Made by a program: the position numbers and the translations under genes. 10,947 bases of DNA from an uncultured Tabrizicola sp. (lineage in GTDB: Bacteria; Pseudomonadota; Alphaproteobacteria; Rhodobacterales; Rhodobacteraceae). The stretch lies in the NCBI GenBank assembly GCA_937858255.1, contig CALLZQ010000218.1, positions 1 through 10,947 of the forward strand, given 5' to 3'. Position 1 is the stretch's first letter, and every line of letters begins with the position of its first letter. The notes under the pieces were generated by a model. The model had not been told where the DNA came from. It ran no database searches and saw nothing but the letters and a program-made list of their open reading frames with translations. Of this stretch, positions 1 through 6,004 are shown in pieces.

Positions 1-374
1 GGGGTATGGGGCATGGCGCGGACGATGCGGCGGGCGGTGCCGACCCCCCGCTCATAGGTGGCAAGCGTCGCCCCCGCCGCCACGGTCAACACCAGCACAT
101 CCTGCCCGGCAAAGCCCGCGATCCGCGGCAGCGCCTCGGCCATCATCTGCGGCTTGACGGCGATCAGAACCACGGCGGGGGCCTCGGGCATCCCCTCATT
201 CAGCCGCAATCCCTTGCGCGCCAGATTGCGCAGCCAGTCTGAGGGATTCGGGTCAGTGACCCAAGTGGCGCTGAGCGCGAGGCCACGCCCCAGCCAGCCC
301 TCAAGCATGGCCGAGCCCATCTTGCCACATCCCAGTATGACGATGCCGCGACCGTTGATCCTGTCGAGTGTCAT
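1..374 (-). CDS. proC: Pyrroline-5-carboxylate reductase, N-terminal part (partial)
   Basis: This is the N-terminal 124 residues of a ProC-type enzyme, which reduces 1-pyrroline-5-carboxylate to proline with NAD(P)H in the cytoplasm, the last step of proline synthesis. The gene runs off the left edge of the window. Visible motifs are the Rossmann dinucleotide loop GCGKMG at residues 15-20, AVKPQ at 72-76 and RAMPHT at 119-124. The last is the family's RAMPNTP signature with His in place of the usual Asn. The ATG at 374 is preceded by a G-rich ribosome-binding site (GGGGAAG, bases 378-384). It lies 28 bases downstream of the ybjN-like gene and is probably co-transcribed with it. Both are ordinary chromosomal genes and mark the host side of the junction. 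Confidence 0.92.
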   Translation of the reverse strand, partial: MTLDRINGRGIVILGCGKMGSAMLEGWLGRGLALSATWVTDPNPSDWLRNLARKGLRLNEGMPEAPAVVLIAVKPQMMAEALPRIAGFAGQDVLVLTVAAGATLATYERGVGTARRIVRAMPHT

Positions 375-380
375 GATCTT

Positions 381-396
381 CCCCGTTCTTGCGGGG
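381..396 (-). promoter_or_regulatory. Hairpin covering the proC ribosome-binding site
   Basis: The intergenic stretch between the ybjN-like gene and proC holds a perfect five-base-pair inverted repeat, CCCCG at 381-385 and CGGGG at 392-396 with a six-base loop. In the minus-strand transcript the GGGG of the proC ribosome-binding site lies inside the stem. It could dampen proC translation unless ribosomes arrive from upstream. There is no U-tract, so a terminator is less likely. The function is inferred. Confidence 0.35.
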
Positions 397-402
397 CAGA
401 GG

Positions 403-906
403 TTAGGCCCGACCGTAGGCCTCGGCAATGGCAACCTTCATTGCCGCCTCGGGGGATTTGTCGCCCCAGCCGACCAGTTGGAAGGCCGGATAGAACCGTT
501 CCGAGGCCAGTACGGCGCTGGAAATCAGCCGGTCGATCTGTTCCGGGCCGGCTGATTGCCCCCCGGCCAGCACCAGACCATAGCGCCAGACCATCAGCCG
601 CTGCTCGGCCCAATAGGTAAAGGCGCCGTTCCAGACCATATCGTTGCAGCGGTTCAAGAGATCATAGAGCGCGGGCAAGCGGCCCTCGGGCGGCTCAAGC
701 TCAAAGGTGCAGATCAGCCGCAGCGTCTCATCCTGCGCCGACCAGGCGAGGGTGAGCGAATAGGTGCGCCATTGCCCCTCGACCGCCATGGCGATCTGGT
801 CATCGGTGACCCGGTCAAATTCCCAGTCATGATGCTCGGCCAGTGTTTCAACGATGTCGATCGGATGACCCTCATCCGACGACAGGAAATCTTCTGCAAG
901 TGACAT
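403..906 (-). CDS. YbjN domain-containing protein
   Basis: A 167-residue cytoplasmic protein that looks like the YbjN family found in Rhodobacteraceae next to proC. It is acidic, without signal peptide or membrane segment, and has the family's mixed alpha/beta pattern, including a central stretch around LYDLLNRCNDMVWNGAF (near residues 80-97). YbjN proteins adopt a fold like that of type III secretion chaperones. In Escherichia coli YbjN is linked to stress responses and motility, but the biochemical role is not established. The ATG at 906 has GAGG about eight bases upstream. The gene is followed by proC after 28 bases. Its own promoter region (907 to about 1008) ends where the foreign sequence seems to begin, so the insertion may have changed its upstream control. 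Confidence 0.8.
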   Translation of the reverse strand: MSLAEDFLSSDEGHPIDIVETLAEHHDWEFDRVTDDQIAMAVEGQWRTYSLTLAWSAQDETLRLICTFELEPPEGRLPALYDLLNRCNDMVWNGAFTYWAEQRLMVWRYGLVLAGGQSAGPEQIDRLISSAVLASERFYPAFQLVGWGDKSPEAAMKVAIAEAYGRA

Positions 907-1200
907 CGCCCGGCCTCTTTATGATGCCCCTGCAAGCCAATGACCCACAGGATGCTGGGTGTCTGGCAAGGCGCAGCGTTTGCCCGACGCCGCCCTTACT
1001 AGATATGGTGTTGCAGAAGCGAAAGCCTGTAAAGCGATTTCTTGCGAAATCTCTTGTGGACAAATTGGTTGTCTGTGGCTCGCCACGGATTCTTGCACAG
1101 ATTGACAAGCAAACTTGCAGCAGAGCGATCGCTTGGGCCAGCGACGCCGGGGACCAGAAGCATAGGTAGCTCTTGTCGGTCAGCAGGAAGCCAATGCTAC
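907..1200. other. Intergenic region, probable host/prophage junction
   Basis: I find no convincing gene in these 294 bases. ORFs crossing it in other frames do not look like proteins. The part next to the ybjN-like gene (907 to about 1008) is GC-rich like the host. From about 1009 the sequence becomes AT-richer and starts TGTTGCAGAAGCGAAAGCC, containing several GCGAAA-type words (near 1019, 1034 and 1045). Such words recall the CGAAA-containing transposase sites at Mu ends. A small hairpin (GATTTC 1036-1041, GAAATC 1046-1051) and a nine-base inverted repeat (1162-1170 and 1196-1204) are also present. The right arm of the latter covers the stop codon of the methyltransferase gene. No tRNA gene is seen. 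Confidence 0.4.
1009..1051. mobile_element. Candidate end of a Mu-like prophage
   Basis: Mu-family ends begin with TG and carry transposase-binding sites with a CGAAA core within the first tens of bases. Here TG at 1009-1010 is followed by AAGCGAAAGCC (1017-1027) and then GATTTC-TTGC-GAAATC (1036-1051), exactly where composition shifts from host-like to foreign. If this is the end, the five host bases before it (TATGG, 1004-1008) would be the target duplication. The Com-like gene and the tail-fibre-to-com gene order support a Mu-like element. The exact base is a guess, since the other prophage end is outside the window. Confidence 0.28.
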
Positions 1201-2097
1201 CTATCCACCTTGTCCGATCAACCTCATCGCCCCAACGGCCTCCGGTACAACCAATGAAGGACCAAAGAACATAAGCTCTTGGCCTGACGTATGCTCTCGC
1301 GCGCTGTAGCCAATCGCATAGCGCATCCATCGAGTCCCGGCATAAATTGCAGCGATCTCTGGAGCATCATCATATGAAACTATCCACCTTTGCCGAACTA
1401 GTGCGGCAAGAGACTGATGAACTTGCGCGTGATCATCATGGCGATAAAAATGGTGATAGAGACCCTTTCCTTTAACGTAGTAAGGTGGGTCCAGATAGAC
1501 GAGGGTCCGCTCACCCCAAGATTTCGCACCCTCTCTGATGAATGCTACCGCATCCATATTGGAAAGCGAGATTCGGCTCCTCAAGTTCGCGATCGACACA
1601 ACCCTGGCTGCAAGTTCCTTTGCGTTGTAGCGCGCACCAATGGTCCACTCTCCGGCCTGCGCACGCCCACCGATGATGCCCCCGTTTAGAATGCCTGAAC
1701 GGTTCGTGCGATTGAGATAGAATGTGGCAAACCCTAGAGCCAAGGAGTCTGAACTGTCCTTCTCCTGAAGGATCCGTTTTTGCCGATCCCATTCAGGCAC
1801 TGACAAGGGGGTTTCTATAATCAGCTTGCATAGTTCATCGGTGCGATCCAACACGGACGACCAAAAGCAGAAGATGTGCGGACTGATGTCATTGATCGCA
1901 ATCCTGCTCACTTCCTCAGTTAGCAACAACTCCATCGCGACCGCTGCACCACCGGCATAAGGCTCAACATACATGCCATCAGAAAGGCAGTTTGCTCTTA
2001 TCACTTGCCGTACAAAGGACACCATCTTGCCCTTTCCCCCAGGATAACGCAGCGGAGAAAACCGTCCACTTTGGACGGTGCGATGGTCATGGTGCAT
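1201..2097 (-). CDS. D12-class (Dam-like) N6-adenine DNA methyltransferase, cassette-associated
   Basis: A 298-residue S-adenosylmethionine-dependent enzyme expected to methylate adenine in a short DNA site; the site cannot be read from sequence. Visible motifs are RYPGGKGK (17-24, motif X), VEPYAGGAAVAME (44-56, AdoMet-binding motif I), NRTNRSGI (129-136), the catalytic DPPY (203-206, motif IV) and SYDDAPEI (241-248). The length is normal for the Dam/COG0338 family and all key residues are present, so it should be active. It starts two bases after the stop of the ParB-like gene, and its ribosome-binding site (GGAG) overlaps that stop region, so the two are almost certainly translated together. 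Its base composition is lower in GC than the phage tail genes, and it is clearly divergent from the other adenine methyltransferase at 3676-4470, so it is not a simple duplicate. It may be a solitary modification enzyme or the protective half of a system with the ParB-like protein. Confidence 0.9.
   Translation of the reverse strand: MHHDHRTVQSGRFSPLRYPGGKGKMVSFVRQVIRANCLSDGMYVEPYAGGAAVAMELLLTEEVSRIAINDISPHIFCFWSSVLDRTDELCKLIIETPLSVPEWDRQKRILQEKDSSDSLALGFATFYLNRTNRSGILNGGIIGGRAQAGEWTIGARYNAKELAARVVSIANLRSRISLSNMDAVAFIREGAKSWGERTLVYLDPPYYVKGKGLYHHFYRHDDHAQVHQSLAALVRQRWIVSYDDAPEIAAIYAGTRWMRYAIGYSAREHTSGQELMFFGPSLVVPEAVGAMRLIGQGG
2061..2079. promoter_or_regulatory. Perfect inverted repeat at the 5' end of the methyltransferase gene
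   Basis: ACCGTCCA-CTT-TGGACGGT is an eight-base-pair perfect inverted repeat with a three-base spacer, within codons 7-13 of the methyltransferase gene. It can form a hairpin in the mRNA just after the start codon, or serve as a dimeric protein-binding site. Its half-site resembles that of the repeat at 3513-3529, upstream of the likely start of the partner gene. Regulatory use is inferred. Confidence 0.4.
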
Positions 2098-2099
2098 AA

Positions 2100-3599
2100 C
2101 TAGCTCCAGATTTTGCGAAGAAATGGGGTCAACTCTCCCGCCGCCGCCAGAAGGTCTGATGGAGCCGGAAAGTAGTGTCGATTGTGTACATATGAGTGAA
2201 GTTCGCGCATGCGAAGACCTGTTGTCTTGGCTTGAACAAGAGATTCAATTTGGGGCATCTGAAGGCCGGATTCTTTCTGCTTCATGTGCTTGTAGGCTCT
2301 TTCAACCAGCACAAAAAGTTCGGCCTGTTGGCCCCCTTTGCCTTCTGTTCCTTGTCCTGCATTCTGCAGGTAGTGCAGCACTGACATCTCAAGAAACACT
2401 CTCAGCAATACAGCGCAAGCATTTGGTTTCGAACTCAGAGGCAAGTCGCTGAGCTCCTTCAAAATGTCCTGAAGACGGGGGTCAGTTACAACAAAGTCGC
2501 TGCGCCGAAATAGGCGGTCCTTCGCCCGGCTTGCCGACCTGCTCGGCCGAGTAGTCGATTGGGCACCAGTTGCCTCTGGTTTTGCACTTGCCGCAGCGGA
2601 GGATGCAGGAGCGGCATCGCTCTCATCACTCTGCCTTTTCTCTTCTCTTTCTGATGGCTCAGCGGCTACCGGTCTAGGCGGCAGAACCCCGGAAGGAAGC
2701 AGTGCGAGCGCATCGATCCGGTCTTGTACTGAATTCTGTTTTCGACTGTCGAACTCACCCTTAGCAACCCGAAAAGCTATTTCGCGAAGGGCGTTGATCA
2801 CACGGTTCCGAGGTGATGTTGTAACAACCACGCCATCGATCACTTCGAAACAGAGGATCGCCCGCAAACGAGGCGAGTCGATAAACCGATCAAACGTAGT
2901 CCAAGAAAGATCATCCAGCATTTCCTTTTCAACACCGCTTAAGTCGCCTTCCGTAAACAAAAGGTCAGCAACAGCCACAATCCGGCTTTTGGGATCCGTG
3001 AATCTTGCACTCTCAATCGCGCGCCATCTGGTCACGCCAACACCATCACCTTCACCGCTATGACGGAGTTGGACCCAGTATCTCGTTGCCTCTCGGTTTG
3101 GGGCAAGAACAACCTTGATCGGCTCTACGATCGCACGAGAAAACGACCCCGAGAGGGCAAGAAGTTTCACTTTACACCGCTTAAGGTCTGCAGAGCTATC
3201 GAAAGCACCAAGCGTTTCGATCAGTCGTGGGTTAGCTAAAAGTATCATTGCGGTTGCGCGGCGGTTCCCCTCAATGACAACATAATGTTGAGGAAACTTC
3301 TCATCCTTGACCACAAGCATCCTGTCGATAGGGCTGAGGCCGTTCGTGAGGATGCTTTGGGCTAGATTCACCAGTTTTGGCCCCTGCAAGCCAACGATGC
3401 GTTCTATCGACTCGAGGCGGGTGGTCGCGTTCCCGATACGTGGGTTCAAGAAATCTGGCATTAGTTCGTCGACAAGAAGCTCTGCATCAATCATCAATAA
3501 CCCCCAATGGCTCTGCCCACTGTGGACAGGTAGGAACTTTGGTTCACCCCTTAGTAACCCGCAGACGGCCAATAGGTCGAGCATCACTTCTGTCTTCAT
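2100..3599 (-). CDS. ParB-like N-terminal domain protein with HEPN-like C-terminal domain
   Basis: A 499-residue protein (464 if translation starts at Met36, base 3494, which has a G-rich stretch seven bases upstream and lies just before the conserved domain; the first ATG at 3599 has no clear ribosome-binding site). Residues 36-125 look like a ParB/sulfiredoxin-fold domain, with LNPR (51-54), a conserved helix and VVIEGNRRATA (107-117), the equivalent of ParB's GERR box. Residues 305-365 form a Ser/Ala/Pro-rich, charged linker. Residues 366-499 form a compact helical domain ending HSYVHNRHYF and PFLRKIW. It contains R463-x4-H468 and R465-x6-H472, which fit the Rx4-6H signature of HEPN ribonucleases. 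Related ParB-type domains bind CTP/ATP, act as kinases, or occur in DNA-modification systems such as DndB. No helix-turn-helix typical of chromosome-partition ParB and no ParA neighbour are seen. It sits two bases upstream of an adenine methyltransferase. A defence or modification role is inferred; the HEPN assignment is tentative. Confidence 0.75.
   Translation of the reverse strand: MKTEVMLDLLAVCGLLRGEPKFLPVHSGQSHWGLLMIDAELLVDELMPDFLNPRIGNATTRLESIERIVGLQGPKLVNLAQSILTNGLSPIDRMLVVKDEKFPQHYVVIEGNRRATAMILLANPRLIETLGAFDSSADLKRCKVKLLALSGSFSRAIVEPIKVVLAPNREATRYWVQLRHSGEGDGVGVTRWRAIESARFTDPKSRIVAVADLLFTEGDLSGVEKEMLDDLSWTTFDRFIDSPRLRAILCFEVIDGVVVTTSPRNRVINALREIAFRVAKGEFDSRKQNSVQDRIDALALLPSGVLPPRPVAAEPSEREEKRQSDESDAAPASSAAASAKPEATGAQSTTRPSRSASRAKDRLFRRSDFVVTDPRLQDILKELSDLPLSSKPNACAVLLRVFLEMSVLHYLQNAGQGTEGKGGQQAELFVLVERAYKHMKQKESGLQMPQIESLVQAKTTGLRMRELHSYVHNRHYFPAPSDLLAAAGELTPFLRKIWS
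3513..3529. promoter_or_regulatory. Imperfect palindrome upstream of the likely ParB-like start
   Basis: CTGCCCAC-T-GTGGACAG forms an inverted repeat with seven of eight pairs matching. It ends 18 bases upstream of the Met36 codon of the ParB-like gene, so it would lie in the leader or promoter if translation starts there. The half-site GTGGAC(A/G)G is shared with the repeat at 2061-2079 in the downstream methyltransferase gene. A shared operator is inferred. Confidence 0.35.
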
Positions 3600-3675
3600 T
3601 CTGCGTCACACTGGCAGTCCGCAGCACAGGCCCGCGTGCTTCGCGCTGTCCGACAACCGATCAACACACCAGCAT

Positions 3676-4470
3676 TCACCCCCTGATCACCAGCTCCCGC
3701 CGGTCCGTCTGCGCCCCCTTCGACCCGATCGTGTAGGTCGTCGTCACCTCTTCGATCCGGAACTGGCCGAAGATGTCGCGCACCTCCGGGACATCGTTCA
3801 AAGACAGGATGAAACGCCCCTTTAAACGGCCCAGTAAAGCCGCCATTTCCTCGAACCGCTCGCGCCCGAACAGGGCCTTGCCATAGTCGCCCTCGCAGCC
3901 CCAGTAAGGCGGATCAAGGTAGAACAGCGCCCCCTTGTGATCGACCCGGCGGATGAACTCGGCAAAATCGAGACAGGTCACGGTCACCCCTGACAGCCGG
4001 GTGTGCAGAGCCTCCAGATCACTTTCGAGCGTCGTCAGATTGAAGCGACCGGGCCTGTCTGTCGAAAGGCCGAAGTTGCGCCCAGACCCCTTGCCGCCAA
4101 AGGCACAACGTTGAAGGTAGAGAAACCGTGCCGCCCGCTGCATGTCCGTCAGCGTCTCAGGATCGAGCCCGACCAGGCGGTTGAAATTCGCCTGCGTCGT
4201 GATCTGGAATCGCAGAAGATCAAGGAAGGCGACGTAATGCTCCTGAAGCACGCGGAACAGGTTGTAGACGTCCCTCTGGGCATCGTTGATCAGTTCTGCC
4301 CGCGGACGTGATGTCCGCCGCAAGAAGATGCCACCCATGCCCACGAAAGGCTCGGCATATGTCGTGTGGGGATCAGCATCGATCAGGGCGCACAGCCGCT
4401 TGGCGAGGTTGCGCTTGCCGCCCAGCCAGGGGGCGATCGGATTGACCGGGGCGACGGGGTCTTTGGCCAT
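3676..4470 (-). CDS. Phage-type D12-class N6-adenine DNA methyltransferase
   Basis: A 264-residue Dam-family enzyme expected to methylate adenine in phage and perhaps host DNA, a common way for prophages to escape restriction or time gene expression. Motifs seen from Met at 4470: PWLGGKR (14-20, motif X), AEPFVGMGGIF (39-49, AdoMet binding), the catalytic DPPYW (186-190) and SLNDVPEV (213-220). The open frame extends nine codons upstream, but the ATG at 4470 has GGAGAA eight bases before it and is preferred. It lacks the NRTNRSGI segment of the other adenine methyltransferase and its codon use is GC-rich like the tail genes, so it seems native to the phage. It follows the cytosine methyltransferase gene on the same strand, with a plus-strand ORF between them. 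Confidence 0.9.
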   Translation of the reverse strand: MAKDPVAPVNPIAPWLGGKRNLAKRLCALIDADPHTTYAEPFVGMGGIFLRRTSRPRAELINDAQRDVYNLFRVLQEHYVAFLDLLRFQITTQANFNRLVGLDPETLTDMQRAARFLYLQRCAFGGKGSGRNFGLSTDRPGRFNLTTLESDLEALHTRLSGVTVTCLDFAEFIRRVDHKGALFYLDPPYWGCEGDYGKALFGRERFEEMAALLGRLKGRFILSLNDVPEVRDIFGQFRIEEVTTTYTIGSKGAQTDRRELVIRG

Positions 4471-4615
4471 TTCTGTTCTCCGGGTTTCGGCGCACACAGG
4501 CGCTCTGGACCGGGCTCAATGGCCTCATCATTCCCGCGTAACAGGCGTCCCGTCGCGTCGCAAGTCTCGGGCCGACATTTACCTTTCATTAGGGGTGATC
4601 TCTCATCATTACGCC
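4471..4615. promoter_or_regulatory. Divergent intergenic region between adenine methyltransferase and small ORF
   Basis: This 145-base gap separates a minus-strand methyltransferase gene from a plus-strand small ORF, so it should hold promoters for either or both. I can see the ribosome-binding site of the methyltransferase (GGAG at 4478-4481) but no convincing -35/-10 pair. A short minus-strand ORF starting at 4589 crosses the region without a good ribosome-binding site. Confidence 0.35.
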
Positions 4616-4819
4616 ATGCGCCTCTGGTCCTTCTGTATCTCTGCTGACCAAACCACCTCGATCCGCGAAGGGTTCATTCGCGCGCCATCTGCGGAGGCTG
4701 CGCTAGAGGCAATCGGCCACCCCGAGGCAAACGTCTATGAACTGCCTCTCGATGTGGAAGCCAACAGCGCCGAGATACTGGTCGCGCGGCCCCAGCCATC
4801 ATGGTTCAAACGGCGATAA
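4616..4819 (+). CDS. Small hypothetical protein between the methyltransferase genes
   Basis: A 67-residue soluble protein on the strand opposite to all its neighbours. It looks protein-like: it starts MRLWSFCISAD, has an amphipathic APSAEAALEAIGHP segment (residues 23-36) and the phrase NVYELPLDVE (39-48), and ends basic (WFKRR). I recognise the style of small phage or proteobacterial proteins in which a loading-helix segment is followed by an EALxxIGHPxANVYEL-like stretch, but cannot name a function. It overlaps the 3' end of the convergent cytosine methyltransferase gene by 14 bases. An in-frame GTG seven codons upstream (4595) is an alternative start; no strong ribosome-binding site is seen for either. 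Confidence 0.55.
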   Translation: MRLWSFCISADQTTSIREGFIRAPSAEAALEAIGHPEANVYELPLDVEANSAEILVARPQPSWFKRR

Positions 4820-5708
4820 GCTCTGCCTTCAGCAAGCGCCACGCGCGCGCTGCAGCCAGAGGGACCACCCCGTTACCGGCCGCAGCGGTTCGGTCCAACC
4901 AAGAGGCCAACCCATCATCCAATCGGAAAACTGCGGGTTTAAGGTCAGGGCACCGGCGGAGGGCAATTCCCCACTCTGCAAAAGCACCCGGTAAGGGAGG
5001 GAAGAGATCGGGTTCTGAGGCTCCCAACCCAGTGCGATCATCAGATCCCAGAGTAGCGTCCAGCTCTGAGCGGCGTTCTTCAGGCCCAGCTGCTTGCCGC
5101 CCTGCCGCTCGTCCCTGGTCAGCTTGAGGGTGCCCGGCCCGGGCACGAGGCAGACACGGTTGCCGCTGCTCTTGAACGTCGGCGTGGGCCAGAAGGAAAA
5201 GCCTCTCACGCAGGTGAGACCCACCGACTTCCGCCGCTGATAGGACGCATGCTGCAACGACATAGCCCATGCCTTGAAGGTCTCTGGCGACGTCGTCGAG
5301 ACCCAAGGACAGATGGCCCGGGACGTTTTCAAAGAAGCACCATTGCGGCGCGATCTCGCCGACGATCCGTGCGACTGAGGGCCAGAGATGGCGCGGATCG
5401 TCCTGACCCTTTCGGTCGCCCGCGAGCGAGAAGGGCTGACAGGGATAACCGGCAGTGACGATATGAACGCGGCCGCGCCACGCTCGGCCGTCAAAGGATC
5501 GCAGATCGTCCCAGACAGGAGCCGGAGCCAGGGTCTGGTCCGCCATCCGCGCCACGAGAGTGGCCGCGGCGAAACAGTTTCGCTCGACATAACCCACAGT
5601 TCGATATCCGGGTTCGGCGATGTGCAAGCCAAGGTCGAGTCCTCCGACACCGGCGCAAAGGCTGATGCCGCGAAGGTTGTCATGTCGTGCTGGGGTACAA
5701 AGAGCCAC
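4806..5708 (-). CDS. C5-cytosine DNA methyltransferase (phage Dcm-like)
   Basis: A 300-residue enzyme that transfers a methyl group from AdoMet to C5 of cytosine in DNA. Motifs in order: SLCAGVGGLDLGL (16-28, motif I), GYPCQPFS (87-94) with the catalytic Cys90 in PCQ, FENV (126-129, motif VI), LRERLFLLA (166-174, motif VIII), and AAGNGVVP (276-283, motif X). The segment between motifs VIII and X is short, so the target-recognition region is small, as in many phage-borne enzymes. Translation starts with GTG at 5708, with AAAGGA about eight bases upstream. The start lies within the com-like gene, which overlaps it by 29 bases. The same arrangement places mom under Com control in phage Mu, so translation of this gene may depend on the Com-like protein. 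No restriction endonuclease gene is next to it, so it is probably a solitary protective methyltransferase. Confidence 0.92.
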   Translation of the reverse strand: MALCTPARHDNLRGISLCAGVGGLDLGLHIAEPGYRTVGYVERNCFAAATLVARMADQTLAPAPVWDDLRSFDGRAWRGRVHIVTAGYPCQPFSLAGDRKGQDDPRHLWPSVARIVGEIAPQWCFFENVPGHLSLGLDDVARDLQGMGYVVAACVLSAAEVGGSHLRERLFLLAHADVQEQRQPCLPRARAGHPQADQGRAAGRQAAGPEERRSELDATLGSDDRTGLGASEPDLFPPLPGAFAEWGIALRRCPDLKPAVFRLDDGLASWLDRTAAAGNGVVPLAAARAWRLLKAELIAV

Positions 5709-5907
5709 ACGGGGCGTCCTTTCCTTCGCGGTCTTGCCGCTCTGGGTTCGGGCTCGCCAAGGGCCTCAAATGATTGAAGGTGCCGCACCTGGGGCACTTG
5801 ATCTGAAGTGCGCCGACAACAGCGCCCTTCTCGCTCTTGAATAGCAGTTTTCGGCAGGCCGGACAACGAACGTCATTTAGTTCGTCTTGCGTTAACGGGG
5901 CCTTCAT
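5680..5907 (-). CDS. com: Com-like zinc-finger regulator (Mu Com family)
   Basis: A 75-residue protein with two CxxC knuckles, C15-x2-C18 and C38-x2-C41, in the context RCPACRKLLFK and IKCPRCGTFN. This closely matches phage Mu Com, a zinc protein of about 60 residues that binds mom mRNA and exposes its translation start. The present protein has about 12 extra N-terminal residues and a basic, proline-containing tail. The ATG at 5907 has an excellent ribosome-binding site (AAGGAGG about ten bases upstream). Its 3' end overlaps the start of a cytosine methyltransferase gene rather than mom, so the likely target is that gene's mRNA. The leader contains GATC at 5915-5918 and 5987-5990 and an overlapping GAATC (5910-5914). 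In Mu, Dam methylation of GATC sites controls com-mom transcription, so methylation sensitivity is possible here but not shown. Confidence 0.85.
   Translation of the reverse strand: MKAPLTQDELNDVRCPACRKLLFKSEKGAVVGALQIKCPRCGTFNHLRPLASPNPERQDREGKDAPCGSLYPSTT
5728..5740 (-). promoter_or_regulatory. Hairpin just upstream of the cytosine methyltransferase start
   Basis: In the minus-strand transcript GCGG-CAAGA-CCGC forms a four-base-pair stem a few bases before the ribosome-binding site (AAAGGA) of the methyltransferase gene. A longer-range pairing of AGAGC (5739-5743) with GCTCT (5701-5705) could close a loop holding both the ribosome-binding site and the GTG start. These are candidate targets for the Com-like protein, by analogy with the mom translation-initiation region. 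The stems are short, so this is tentative. Confidence 0.3.
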
Positions 5908-6004
5908 CGGAATCGATCCTCCTTGGCCTTACCCGGAAACGGGCGAATGCGGCCATGAAGGAGATGTGGTCGGCGGGGGTGTCTCTGATCGATTTTGCCC
6001 CGTT

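Noticed and set aside
1162..1204. Nine-base inverted repeat ATAGGTAGC/GCTACCTAT near the methyltransferase stop as a transposon end or terminator
   Set aside because: The 25-base spacer and lack of a U-tract do not fit a terminator, and a match of this size is expected by chance in a window this long.
872..1330. Minus-strand ORF of 152 codons across the junction
   Set aside because: It overlaps the 5' end of the ybjN-like gene and the 3' end of the methyltransferase gene in other frames, and its translation shows no domain-like pattern.
926..3394. 15-base direct repeat GCCCCTGCAAGCCAA at 926-940 and 3380-3394, a possible attachment site pair
   Set aside because: The second copy lies inside the ParB-like coding region, so it would cut an intact gene. 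A match of this length could arise by chance.
4383..4589. Minus-strand ORF of 68 codons overlapping the phage adenine methyltransferase start
   Set aside because: It has no good ribosome-binding site, overlaps the methyltransferase by 88 bases, and its second half is the shadow of that gene. A translated leader is possible but unsupported.
4806..5866. 345-codon minus-strand ORF overlapping the cytosine methyltransferase
   Set aside because: It is the frame-shifted shadow of the com-dcm pair and lacks any methyltransferase motif.
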